DNA from: Myxococcus stipitatus | GTDB lineage: Bacteria > Myxococcota > Myxococcia > Myxococcales > Myxococcaceae | Assembly (NCBI RefSeq): GCF_037414475.1 | Contig: NZ_CP147913.1 | Span: 1,550,001 to 1,614,000 of the forward strand | Reading direction: 5' to 3' | DNA: 64,000 bases | Part shown: one piece after another, positions 25,682-34,548 of the stretch | Layout of the letters: each line of letters opens with the position of its first letter | Numbering within the stretch: the first letter of the stretch is position 1 | Notes under the pieces: model-generated | What the model saw: only the letters and a program-made list of their open reading frames with translations | Databases searched by the model: none | Told to the model about the DNA's origin: nothing | Program-made: the position numbers and the translations under genes

Positions 25682-26653
25682 TCACGCCACGGATTGGGCC
25701 GGAGGCTGCGCGGCGAGCGCGGCCTCGCGCCCACAGGGCCTTCGGAACACGCAGCGCGTGCAGGGCGTCAGGGACTCCGACGGAGGATAGGCGGAGATGT
25801 CCAGCGGCGTGTTCGTCGCCGGGTCCTTCAACAGGGAGCGCATCTTCGCGACGCTCGTCTCGAAGTGCTGGCGAAAGGACGCCATGGCGCTCATGTCCAC
25901 CTGGACGTCCTGCTCCTTGCCCTCGTTGAGATACACGAGCGACGCGCGCACCTTCTCCAACGGGAAGCGGTAGCGCTGCGACACGTAGAGGGCATAGCCC
26001 AACACCTGCTCGTCATAGCCCTCGCGAGACTTGCCCGTCTTCCAGTCCACCACCACGGGCGTACCGTCCGAGTCGACGAAGACGAAGTCGGGGATGGCGA
26101 ACACCTTCAACCCGTCCAACGTGAAGTGGGCGAAGTCGAAGCCCGCGTCCACCTCCAGCCACTGCTCGGGCTTGAGGCTCTTGGCGAGGTCAGGCCAGCG
26201 CGAACTGAAGAACCACGCCAACGCCGAGCGCACCGTCTCCCAGTTCTGCTTCCAGGCTTCGTCGGGGAGCGTCTCGGCGTACTCGTGCTCGACGAGTCCG
26301 GTGAACTGCTTGCGGTACTTCTGCGTCCAGTACGCCTTGCCTCGCGAGTGGCGGAAGTCGTCCTGCATCAGCTTGCGAACCCGGGCCTCCACCGCGGCGG
26401 GGTCCACCACGCGGCCGGCTCGCCAGTCGAGCAGCACGTCCTTGAGGCACTCGTGCACGACGCTGCCGGCCCAACTGAAGCGGTTGGCCAGCTTCTTGAG
26501 CACGTACAGTTCCCGCACGTCTCTCGGTGCGTCCGCCACCCAGCCACCCCAGGAGCCGTAGTAGTAGAAGTAGTAGGAGCGCAGGCATTCGGAGAACTTC
26601 TCGTGGCGGCTCTTGGACCAGGAGAAGTCGTTGCTGAGGGTGGGGCGCCGCAT
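25682..26653 (-). CDS. RecB-like PD-(D/E)XK nuclease with C-terminal cysteine cluster
   Basis: 323 residues. Starts with WSKSRHEKFSECLRSYYFYY, the typical opening helix of Cas4/AddB-type nucleases. Catalytic motifs are FAIPDFVFVDSDGTPVVVDWK (metal Asp and D-x-K) and the following QVLGYALYVSQRY (motif Q-x3-Y). C-terminal TPCTRCVFRRPCGRE gives three clustered Cys; with Cys23 this could bind a 4Fe-4S cluster as in AddB or Cas4. No CRISPR system is nearby. ATG 26653 chosen; a longer upstream reading overlaps the divergent SDR promoter. Repair or DNA-uptake function is inferred. Confidence 0.85.
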   Translation of the reverse strand: MRRPTLSNDFSWSKSRHEKFSECLRSYYFYYYGSWGGWVADAPRDVRELYVLKKLANRFSWAGSVVHECLKDVLLDWRAGRVVDPAAVEARVRKLMQDDFRHSRGKAYWTQKYRKQFTGLVEHEYAETLPDEAWKQNWETVRSALAWFFSSRWPDLAKSLKPEQWLEVDAGFDFAHFTLDGLKVFAIPDFVFVDSDGTPVVVDWKTGKSREGYDEQVLGYALYVSQRYRFPLEKVRASLVYLNEGKEQDVQVDMSAMASFRQHFETSVAKMRSLLKDPATNTPLDISAYPPSESLTPCTRCVFRRPCGREAALAAQPPAQSVA

Positions 26654-26776
26654 GGAGGCGGCGCATCCTAGGCGTTCGCTCGTTCCGCAAGAAGGGGAAC
26701 AGGCGGGGAATCGAGCCCCCGGCGTGGGTTGAATGACAGTCCGGGTGGGAAACCCTGGGAGTATGGTCCCCCCACC

Positions 26777-27586
26777 ATGAAGACCCGACCCTTCAAGGAG
26801 CGAGTGGTCCTCATCACCGGGGCTTCCAGCGGAATCGGCCTCGCGGCCGCCAAGGCCTACGCCCAGGCGGGGGCCCACGTCGTCCTCGCCGCGCGGAGGC
26901 TCAACCGGCTCGAGGAGGCGGCCCGTGAAGTGGAGTCACTGGGCGTCAGGGCACTGTCCGTGCGGTGCGACGTGACACGCGGCGAGGACGTGGAGCACCT
27001 CATGCGCGAGGTGAGCTCCACGTTCGGCGGGCTGGACGTGCTGGTGAACAACGCGGGCCTGGGGCTGTATGGGCCGCTGGAGTCCATCAGCGAGGAGCAG
27101 CTGCGGCAGGTGTTCGAGCTCAACGTGTTCGCGCTGTGGCGGGTGACTCGGGCCGCGCTGCCGTTGCTGCGCGGGCGCAAGGGGGCGCAGGTGGTGAACG
27201 TCAGCTCCGTGCTGGGACATCGGGGACTGCCGCTGCTGGGAGGATATTGCGCGTCGAAGGCGGCGGTGAACGCCATGACGGAGTCGCTGCGCACGGAGCT
27301 CGCTCCCGAGGGAATCCGCGTGCTGCTCGTGTCTCCGGGGCTCACCGAGAGCGAGTTCCGTGAGCACCGCATGAACGCGCGAGGATGGGCGCAGCAGGCC
27401 GTTCCATTGAAGGCCATGTCGGCGGAACAGGTCGCCCACGAGATGGTGCGCGCGAGCCTGCGCGGACGGCGAGACACCATCCTCACCCTCCCCGGCCGCA
27501 TCATGGTACTGGCCAACCGGTTCGTCCCCGGCCTGTTCGACCGTATCGCCCACCGCATGGCCAACCCCGTGAAGAAGGACGCATGA
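26777..27586 (+). CDS. Short-chain dehydrogenase/reductase
   Basis: 269 residues. Classical SDR: cofactor loop VLITGASSGIGLAAAKAYAQ, VVLAARRLNR (Arg suggests NADP(H)), LVNNAGLGLYG, catalytic Ser in VVNVSSVLGHRG, Y-x3-K in YCASKAAVNAM, and LLVSPGLTESEF. Here the triad Tyr stands in G-G-Y-C-A-S-K. The C-terminal FVPGLFDRIAHRMANPVKK is hydrophobic, as in DltE/YqjQ-like SDRs. Substrate unknown. The stop overlaps the mutY start by 4 nt (ATGA). Confidence 0.9.
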   Translation: MKTRPFKERVVLITGASSGIGLAAAKAYAQAGAHVVLAARRLNRLEEAAREVESLGVRALSVRCDVTRGEDVEHLMREVSSTFGGLDVLVNNAGLGLYGPLESISEEQLRQVFELNVFALWRVTRAALPLLRGRKGAQVVNVSSVLGHRGLPLLGGYCASKAAVNAMTESLRTELAPEGIRVLLVSPGLTESEFREHRMNARGWAQQAVPLKAMSAEQVAHEMVRASLRGRRDTILTLPGRIMVLANRFVPGLFDRIAHRMANPVKKDA

Positions 27587-28779
27587 GCCCCCGCAGGCGC
27601 ACCGCGACACCCGAAGGCCCACCGGCTCAGCCCACGAAGGTGCCCGCGCGCCGGGGGCGGCCCCCTCGGAGTGCCGCGCCGGCTCGTGTCCTCGCGGTGC
27701 CCCCCGATGCGGCGCACCTCGCGTCCATCCGTGCGCCGTTGCTCGGCTGGTACGACCGCAACAAGCGCGACCTGCCGTGGCGCCGCACGAAGGACCCGTA
27801 TGCCATCTGGCTGAGCGAGGTCATGCTCCAGCAGACGCAGGTGTCCACCGTCATCCCCTATTGGGAGCGATTCCTCACGCGCTTCCCCACGGCGCTCGCG
27901 CTCGCCTCCGCCCCTCTCGACGACGTGCTCTCCGGTTGGAAGGGCCTGGGCTACTACAGCCGTGCTCGCAACCTGCACCGGGCCGCGCAGGAAGTCGTGT
28001 CGCGCTTCGGCGGCAAGCTGCCCTCCACCGCGGAGTCCCTCCTCTCCCTCCCCGGCTTCGGCCGCTACACCGCTGGCGCTGTCGCCTCCATCGCGTTTGG
28101 TGAAGAGGCCCCCCTCGTCGATGGGAACGTCGCCCGCGTGTTGTCCCGCCTCTTCGAGGTCGAAGGCACTCCCGGCGACCGCGAGCGCGAGGCCACGCTC
28201 TGGGAGCTCGCGGGCCACCTCGTGAAAGGTGAACGGCCCGGCGACTTCAACCAGTCCCTCATGGAGCACGGCGCCACCACATGCCGCCCGGAGAACCCGC
28301 TGTGCCTCCTGTGCCCCGTGCGGCAGGCCTGCGCCGCGTTCCGCAAGGGCCGGGTGGATGAGCTGCCTCCGCCCAAGGTGCGCGCCACTCCCAAGAAGCT
28401 GACACTGGCCCTGGCCGTGTGGTCCCACGCGCAGACGCTCCTCTTCGCGCGCCGCGCGGACTCGGGCCTCTTCGGCGGCCTCTGGGAGTTGCCCGCGGCC
28501 GAGGTGGACGAAGACTCCACTCCCGAGGAGACCACGCTGCGCCTCACGGCCGCGCTCGGTGCGGGCGTGCGGCTGGAGTCCCAGCTCGGCACGGTGAAGC
28601 GACAGCTCACCCACCGGGACCTCACGCTGCGCCTGTATCGCGTGTCCGGCCCGCAGCGCCCCTCGCGCTCCCCCGCCTTCCAGGAGCTTCGCTGGTGCAC
28701 CCCCTCCGAGGCGGCGACGCTCGGCATGAGCACCGCGATGCAGCGCGCGCTGGAAGCGGCGATGACCGCGCTCGCATAG
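27583..28779 (+). CDS. mutY: Adenine DNA glycosylase
   Basis: 398 residues. A basic N-terminal extension of ~45 residues precedes the core: WYDRNKRDLPWRRTKDPYAI, LSEVMLQQTQVSTVIPYWER, the helix-hairpin-helix LPGFGRYTAGAVASIAFGE with catalytic Asp in VDGNVARVL, and the 4Fe-4S ligands C-R-P-E-N-P-L-C-L-L-C-P-V-R-Q-A-C. The C-terminal Nudix-like domain includes FGGLWELPAAEV. MutY removes A opposite 8-oxoG. It is translationally coupled to the SDR gene. Confidence 0.95.
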   Translation: MSPRRRTATPEGPPAQPTKVPARRGRPPRSAAPARVLAVPPDAAHLASIRAPLLGWYDRNKRDLPWRRTKDPYAIWLSEVMLQQTQVSTVIPYWERFLTRFPTALALASAPLDDVLSGWKGLGYYSRARNLHRAAQEVVSRFGGKLPSTAESLLSLPGFGRYTAGAVASIAFGEEAPLVDGNVARVLSRLFEVEGTPGDREREATLWELAGHLVKGERPGDFNQSLMEHGATTCRPENPLCLLCPVRQACAAFRKGRVDELPPPKVRATPKKLTLALAVWSHAQTLLFARRADSGLFGGLWELPAAEVDEDSTPEETTLRLTAALGAGVRLESQLGTVKRQLTHRDLTLRLYRVSGPQRPSRSPAFQELRWCTPSEAATLGMSTAMQRALEAAMTALA

Positions 28780-28947
28780 GTCCTGGACCGCTTGTCACGT
28801 CATTTCGGAGTCACGCGCCACGCCTGTCCAACTCACGACAGGGCGCAAGCCACCGTGTTGCATCGACAACCCCCGCCACATCGGGTCGCTTTCGCACGCA
28901 CCACCCCAGTCCCAATCTTCGCGCGCCTTTTCGCCGGAGGTGACTCG

Positions 28948-29160
28948 ATGGCTCGCAGCAGCGGTCCCCACGCCCATCCGCAGACAGCGGCACATGCCTC
29001 GGAACACGCCCCCGAGACCCGGGGGCCGAGGAATGTCATCACCCATGACCAGATTTCGCGCCGGGCCTACGAAATCTTCCTCGCCCGTGGCGGCTTTCAC
29101 GGCAACCACGAGCAGGACTGGGCCCAGGCAGAGCGCGAACTGAAACTGGGACGTCGGTAG
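28948..29160 (+). CDS. DUF2934 small protein
   Basis: 70 residues. GGAGG stands 7 nt before the ATG. The N-terminal 30 residues are Ala/His-rich and disordered. The C-terminal half is DUF2934: ITHDQISRRAYEIFLARGGF, HGNHEQDWAQAERELKLG. The family is found in many soil bacteria and has no known function. It ends 21 bp before the stop of the convergent MetE-like gene. The 168 bp upstream (28780-28947) hold no gene. Confidence 0.85.
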   Translation: MARSSGPHAHPQTAAHASEHAPETRGPRNVITHDQISRRAYEIFLARGGFHGNHEQDWAQAERELKLGRR

Positions 29161-29181
29161 CCACCACCCGGCGCGATGCGC

Positions 29182-30273
29182 TCAATGCGGGGGCGGCGAG
29201 TGCAGCAGCGGACGCTCCGCATCGAGCGCTCCACGCAACCTGCGCTGCGCCACCTTCAGCTCGGCGAGGATGCGCTCCGCGTCCTGCACCGTGCGCATGG
29301 CCAGTCCACACGCGGGCGTCAGCAACATCGTCGACACGACGCGAGGGAACGTGAAGCCGCGAGGCAACGCCGCCTTCAGCGACGCCTCCACTGAGTCCGC
29401 CAGCTCCGTCACCTCGTAGGTCGACGACAGGTCCGTGGGGATGATGCCCAGGCTCAACGTCGCCCCCGAGGACAGGAAACGCTCCAGCGCCTCGCCCTCC
29501 TCCAGCATCGCGTCCAGCGACAGCCGCACGTCCAACGACAACAGGTCCGGCTGCGAGTCCAGCAGCGCGCCCCAGTCCGTGTTGCCACAGCAGTGCAGCC
29601 CCACCAGCGCGCCCTCGCGCTGGAGCGCCACAACCAGCAAGCGCAGCTCCTGCAACGCCAGCAGATGCCGCGGATTCATGCGCTGGAACGCGAACAGCCC
29701 GGGCTCGTCCAGGAAGAACAGCGGCGTGGTGCCCACGCGCCGCAGCGCCTTCACCATGGCCAACGAGCGCGCCAGCACCAACCGGAACATGCCCTGGTCC
29801 AGCCCCGGCACCTCCAACGCGGAGAGCCCCGAGTCCGTGCGCGCCACCGAGCGCACCGTGAACGGCCCCGCGAGCTGCACCTTCGCGAACGCCAGCTTGC
29901 GGTGCTCGACCTCCCACAGGAAGGGCCGCCACGCGCGGCAGGCCTCGGGTGAAGGCTCATACGCCTCCAGCGCCCCCGCCGAGAGCGCGGACTCCAGCTT
30001 CGCCTCGAACTCCGCGCGCCCCGCCTCCCAGGCGCTCAGGTCCACCGTGCACAGCCCCTCGTCGTCGAAGCGCAACCCCGGCAGCCCCTCGAGGGCCGCT
30101 GGAATCATCAACTCCGAGGGCTTGCCCACCGGAAGCTGCGGCAGGAACGGGATGTCCATGGACAGGGCCACCTGAAGGCCCAGCTCCACCTGCGTGTGCG
30201 GCAGGCTCCCGATGCCCGTGGTGGCACACGCGGGCAGGAGCTGGACGGCTCGGCGAATGTTCGGCGCGCTCAT
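29182..30273 (-). CDS. MetE/UroD-superfamily methyltransferase-like protein
   Basis: 363 residues, about the size of the catalytic half of MetE. Family marks are ATTGIGSLPHT near the N-terminus, IPFLPQLPVG, KVQLAGPFTV, FFLDEPGLFAF, LHCCGNTDWGAL and a late LTPACGLAMRT. The His and Cys of L-H-C-C and the Cys of T-P-A-C are where MetE and MtaA-type enzymes bind zinc for thiol activation. It lacks the MetE N-terminal half. It could be a corrinoid-dependent or 'core' methionine synthase, or a helper for neighbouring metH. ATG 30273 is family-like. Substrate unproven. Confidence 0.75.
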   Translation of the reverse strand: MSAPNIRRAVQLLPACATTGIGSLPHTQVELGLQVALSMDIPFLPQLPVGKPSELMIPAALEGLPGLRFDDEGLCTVDLSAWEAGRAEFEAKLESALSAGALEAYEPSPEACRAWRPFLWEVEHRKLAFAKVQLAGPFTVRSVARTDSGLSALEVPGLDQGMFRLVLARSLAMVKALRRVGTTPLFFLDEPGLFAFQRMNPRHLLALQELRLLVVALQREGALVGLHCCGNTDWGALLDSQPDLLSLDVRLSLDAMLEEGEALERFLSSGATLSLGIIPTDLSSTYEVTELADSVEASLKAALPRGFTFPRVVSTMLLTPACGLAMRTVQDAERILAELKVAQRRLRGALDAERPLLHSPPPH

Positions 30274-30405
30274 GGCCGGCGAGTCTACCTGCTCCCTCCT
30301 CCGGCGGGGCACCTCGGGGCCCCCGGGCCGTCGGGTCTTCTCCAAACGGGGCGACCTCATCCTTGCCAGGGCCCCCCAGGGGCATCCCGCGAGGAGGAAT
30401 CCGAC

Positions 30406-31005
30406 ATGCTGCGTCCAAGCTGGAGAACAGGCGTCCTGCTGGCAGTCCTGGGATGGACCGCTCCCTCCCTCGCCCGGAGCACCTCGGCCACCCGCGAGCA
30501 ACCCGCCCCCGAGTTCGACGCCCGGGGCATCACCGTCCGAAGTGGCGTCACCGCCTACACCGGCAACCTGGGCGACGCACTGGACCTGGGCGCGTTCCTG
30601 GGGGTCGACGCGGAGGCCCAGCTCCTACCTCTCCTGGGATTGCAACTGGGTTACGAAGGCTCCGCCAACGGCCTCAGGGATGACCACCAGGCCCGGCTCT
30701 GGCGCCACAACGTGGCCGCGATGGCCACCGTGGGCCCCACCCTCCGCGGGCAGTGGAAGCCCTTCCTGGGCGCGGGGGTCGGCGGCAGCTATCTGGACGG
30801 GACGCCTTCGGCCGACCGGCGCCAGTTCGGCACCACCTTCCTCGCCGAGGTCCCCCTCACCGCGGGGCTCGACTACCGCTACAACGGCGTGACAGCAGGC
30901 GCGCGCGCCACCTATCGCATCCTCATCGGTGGAGACCTCGCGCCCGGCGACGAGGCTGACGGCAACCTGGTCACCGTCGGCCTCAGCCTGGGCGCGCGGT
31001 TCTGA
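30406..31005 (+). CDS. Outer-membrane beta-barrel protein (OmpA/OmpW-like size)
   Basis: 199 residues. GAGGAGG is 7 nt before ATG 30406. A signal peptide is seen (GVLLAVLGWTAPSLA, cleavage near residue 23). The mature part alternates hydrophobic and polar residues in eight or so strands, e.g. ITVRSGVTAYTGNLGD, AQLLPLLGLQLGYEGSANGL, KPFLGAGVGGSYLDGTP and VTVGLSLGARF, and ends in Phe, the C-terminal signal for BAM insertion. Function unknown. It is convergent with metH. Confidence 0.8.
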   Translation: MLRPSWRTGVLLAVLGWTAPSLARSTSATREQPAPEFDARGITVRSGVTAYTGNLGDALDLGAFLGVDAEAQLLPLLGLQLGYEGSANGLRDDHQARLWRHNVAAMATVGPTLRGQWKPFLGAGVGGSYLDGTPSADRRQFGTTFLAEVPLTAGLDYRYNGVTAGARATYRILIGGDLAPGDEADGNLVTVGLSLGARF

Positions 31006-31032
31006 CCCCGCACCCCACCACCGCCCGCGGGC

Positions 31033-34000
31033 TCACGACACGGAGAAGTACGAAGCCTGCGGGTGGTGGAACGCGATGGCGGACACGGACGCCTCGGGCT
31101 CCATCATGCAGCCGTCGGTGAGCTGCACCCCAATCTCCTCCGGACGCAGCGCCGCGAAGAGCTTCGACTGGTCCTCCAACCGGGGACACGCGGGGTAGCC
31201 GAAGGAGTAGCGCTTGCCCGAGTACTCCGCGCGGAAGCGCTCCAGCATCGTCATGTCCTGACGGTCCGGCGTGCCCCACATGCTGCGAAGCTGCGTGTGC
31301 AGCAACTCCGCGTACCCCTCCGCCGTCTCCAGCGCGAGCGCCTGCACCGCGTGCATCTTCAGGAACTCGCCCTTGGCCTTCAGGCTCTCGGACAGCTCGC
31401 GGATGCCCGAGCCCGCCGTCACCACGAACATCGCCACGTTGTCGGAAGGGACGCCGTTCTCCAGGGGCCGCAGGTAGTCGGCGAGGCACAGGCCGCCCTC
31501 GCGCTCCTGCCGGGGGAACTCGAAGGACGCCGCCTCGCGCCCGGTGACGCCGTCGAAGAGCACCACGCGATTGCCGTCGCTGCCCGCCTTGAAGAACTGG
31601 AACACGGCGCGCGCGTGCATGAGGCCCCCGCGCAGCATGCCCTTGAGCTCCTCCACGGCCTCCTTCAACGCCAGCGCCTTGCGGCCCTCCTCCGTCTTCG
31701 CCAGCTCCGCCTCCGCGGGCGTGCCCAGCGCGCGCGACGACGAGCGCAAGCCCAGGTGCCGGCCGTACAGCATCACCGGGTTGATGAACTTCCAGATGTG
31801 GTCCAGCGGCGTGTTCGTGAGCACGTGCCGCTCCCAGTCCGGCGCCGGAGGCACCGTGTCGAGCACCCGAATCTCCGCGCTGCGCACGCGAGACGCGGGG
31901 GCCTCCGTCCGAGGACGCTCCTTCACCTCTTGCGCCAGCTTCACGCGGCGCTCGGACAGCTCTCCGCGCAGCCGCTCGTGCGACGACGGGTCGACAATCT
32001 GCTTGGCCAGGTCCAGGCCGCTCATCGCGTCCTGCGCATAGGCCACCGTGCCGGCGCCGTACGCCGGAGCAATGTTGCGGTCCACGAAGTTGCGGCTCAG
32101 CGCCGCGCCACCCACGAGAATCGGCACGTCGACCCCCGCGCGCCGCAGGTCCTCCGCCGTGGCCACCATCTGGTGCGCGCTCTTCACCAGGAGCCCCGAC
32201 AGGCCGAGGATGTCCGGCCGGTGCTCACGCACCGCCTGCACCAGCTGCTCGGGCGGAACCTTGATGCCCAGGTTCACCACGTGGAAACCGTTGTTGGCGA
32301 GGATGATCTCCACCAGGTTCTTCCCGATGTCGTGCACATCCCCCTTCACCGTGGCCAGCACCACCTTGCCGCGCATGGCCGCCTTCGCGGAGCTCATGTG
32401 CGGCTCGAGGAAGCCCACGGCCGCCTTCATCGACTCGGCGCTCTGGAGCACCTCCGCGACAATCAGCTCGTTGGCTCCGAAGAGCCGGCCCACCTCGTCC
32501 ATGCCCTTCATCAGCGGGCCGTTGATGATTTCCAGCGGCGTGTACTTCGCGAGCGCCAGCTCCAGGTCCGCGAAGAGGCCATCGCGCGAGCCCTCGATGA
32601 TGTAGCGCTGGAGCCGCTCCTCCAAGGGCAGCGTGCTCACCTGCACCTTGGCCGCCTTGCGCTCGCGGAAGTGCGCGGCGAAGGGCGTCACCGGGTCCGT
32701 GCCCCGGTTGTAGAGCAGGTCCTCCGCCAGCGTGCGCTCCTCCTCCGGCAGCGACGCGTAGCGCTCCAGCTTCTCGGAGTTGACCAGCGCCATGTCCAGG
32801 CCGGCCTGCACGCAGTGGTACAGGAACACGGAGTTGAGCACCTCGCGGCCCGCGGTCGGCAGACCGAAGGACACGTTGGAGATGCCCAGCACCGTGCGGC
32901 ACTGGGGGAAGCGCTGCTTGATGAGCCGCACGCCCTCCACCGTCTCCACGCCGCTGCCCGTGTACTGCGCGTCACCCGACGCACACGGGAACACGAGCGG
33001 GTCGAAGTACAGGTCCTCCGCCTTCATGCCGTATTTGCGCGTGAGCAAATCGAACGAGCGCTCCGCCACCTCCAGCTTGCGCTGGCGCGTCACGGCCATG
33101 CCGACCTCGTCGATGCAGCCCACCACCAGCGCGGCACCGAAGCGGCGCGCCAGCGGAACCACCTTCTCGAAGCGCTCCTCGCCATCCTCCAGGTTCACCG
33201 AGTTGATGATGGCCTTGCCCTGGCTGTACGTGAGGGCCATCTCGATGACGCGCTCGTCGGTGGAGTCAATCATCAAGGGCACTCGCACCTTCTTGATGAC
33301 CACGTCCAGGAACTGGCGCATGTCCTCCAACTCGTCGCGGTCCGGGTTGGCCAGACACACGTCGATGACCTGGGCGCCTCGCTTCACCTGCGCGCGCGCG
33401 ATTTCGGACGCGTCCTCAATCTGCCCCGCGACGATGAGTTCCTTGAACTTCTTGCTGCCGATGACGTTGGTGCGCTCACCCACGATGACCGGGCGCAGTT
33501 CGTCCGTCACGTCGAGGTAGTCGACGCCCGACAACGTCGAGCGGGGCTTGGGCACGGACGTGCGCGGCTTGAGCCCCTTCACCGCCTGGGCCAGCGCGCG
33601 GATGTGTCCCTCCTGCGTTCCGCAACAGCCGCCCACCACGTTGAGCCAGCCCTGCTCACAGAAGCGCCGCAGCGAGCGCGAGAGCATCTCCGGCGTCTCG
33701 AGGTAATGGCCGTTCTCGTCCGGCAATCCCGCGTTGGGCACACACGACACGGGGAACGGGCTCAGGTCCGACAGCGAGCGCAGGTGGTCCGTCATGAAGT
33801 CCGGACCCGTGGCGCAGTTGAGCCCCAGGTACAGCAAGTCCCAATGCTCCAATGACGCCGCCAAGCTCTCCACGCTCTGCCCCGCGAGCATCGTCCCCAT
33901 GGGCTCGATGGTGCCGGACACCGCCACCGGCACCGCGTAGCCCAGCTTGCGGAACGCGCGGTCGATGCCCAACAGCGCCGCCTTGACGTTGCGCGTATCC

Positions 34001-34548
34001 TGCGCCGTCTCCACCAGCAGGTAGTCGGAGCCGCCAAGCACGAGGCCCTCGGCCTGCACGGCGAAGTTGTCCACCAGCTCCTCGAAGGTGATTCCCCCCG
34101 TGACGCTGATGGCCTTCGTGGTGGGGCCCACCGAGCCCGCCACCCAGCGGATGCGCCCGTCCTTCGCCTCGGCCTCGGCGGCGGCCTCACGCGCGAGCCG
34201 CGCGGAGGCTTCGTTGATTTCCAGCGCCTTGTGGCCCAGGCCGAACTCGTTGAGCACCAGCGGCGTGCCGCCGAAACTGTCCGTCTCCGTCACGTCCGCG
34301 CCCGCCGCGAAGTAGCGCGCGTGGATGTCCCGGATGATTTCCGGCCGCGTGAGCACCAGGTTCTCGTTGCAGCCCTCGTACTCCGCGCCGCCGAAGTCCG
34401 CGGCCTTCAAGTCCTTCTGCTGGAGCAACGTCCCCATGGCGCCGTCCAACACCAGCACCCGCTCGCGCATGGCGGTGCGGAGGGCCTCCACTCGACGGCC
34501 GTTCTCTCCAGAAGGGGGCGGCAGGACCGCGGGGGTCGGGTTCGTCAT
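31033..34548 (-). CDS. metH: Cobalamin-dependent methionine synthase
   Basis: 1171 residues, all four modules. Homocysteine/zinc domain (about 25-335): LVLDGAMGTLLQQ, YLGLNCATGPDF and VVGGCCGTQEGH (the three zinc Cys). Pterin domain (about 360-620): VGERTNVIGSKKFKEL and CLANPDRDE. Cobalamin domain (about 660-880): DVHDIGKN, GLSGLLVKS and VGGAALSR. SAM-binding activation domain to the C-terminus: YGRHLG, RYSFGYPACPRLEDQSKLFA. It transfers methyl from methyl-THF to homocysteine. Start ATG 34548 overlaps the regulator's stop (ATGA). Confidence 0.97.
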   Translation of the reverse strand: MTNPTPAVLPPPSGENGRRVEALRTAMRERVLVLDGAMGTLLQQKDLKAADFGGAEYEGCNENLVLTRPEIIRDIHARYFAAGADVTETDSFGGTPLVLNEFGLGHKALEINEASARLAREAAAEAEAKDGRIRWVAGSVGPTTKAISVTGGITFEELVDNFAVQAEGLVLGGSDYLLVETAQDTRNVKAALLGIDRAFRKLGYAVPVAVSGTIEPMGTMLAGQSVESLAASLEHWDLLYLGLNCATGPDFMTDHLRSLSDLSPFPVSCVPNAGLPDENGHYLETPEMLSRSLRRFCEQGWLNVVGGCCGTQEGHIRALAQAVKGLKPRTSVPKPRSTLSGVDYLDVTDELRPVIVGERTNVIGSKKFKELIVAGQIEDASEIARAQVKRGAQVIDVCLANPDRDELEDMRQFLDVVIKKVRVPLMIDSTDERVIEMALTYSQGKAIINSVNLEDGEERFEKVVPLARRFGAALVVGCIDEVGMAVTRQRKLEVAERSFDLLTRKYGMKAEDLYFDPLVFPCASGDAQYTGSGVETVEGVRLIKQRFPQCRTVLGISNVSFGLPTAGREVLNSVFLYHCVQAGLDMALVNSEKLERYASLPEEERTLAEDLLYNRGTDPVTPFAAHFRERKAAKVQVSTLPLEERLQRYIIEGSRDGLFADLELALAKYTPLEIINGPLMKGMDEVGRLFGANELIVAEVLQSAESMKAAVGFLEPHMSSAKAAMRGKVVLATVKGDVHDIGKNLVEIILANNGFHVVNLGIKVPPEQLVQAVREHRPDILGLSGLLVKSAHQMVATAEDLRRAGVDVPILVGGAALSRNFVDRNIAPAYGAGTVAYAQDAMSGLDLAKQIVDPSSHERLRGELSERRVKLAQEVKERPRTEAPASRVRSAEIRVLDTVPPAPDWERHVLTNTPLDHIWKFINPVMLYGRHLGLRSSSRALGTPAEAELAKTEEGRKALALKEAVEELKGMLRGGLMHARAVFQFFKAGSDGNRVVLFDGVTGREAASFEFPRQEREGGLCLADYLRPLENGVPSDNVAMFVVTAGSGIRELSESLKAKGEFLKMHAVQALALETAEGYAELLHTQLRSMWGTPDRQDMTMLERFRAEYSGKRYSFGYPACPRLEDQSKLFAALRPEEIGVQLTDGCMMEPEASVSAIAFHHPQASYFSVS

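Noticed and set aside
31063-33855. Plus-strand frame of 930 codons
   Set aside because: Antisense to metH, which has all catalytic motifs.
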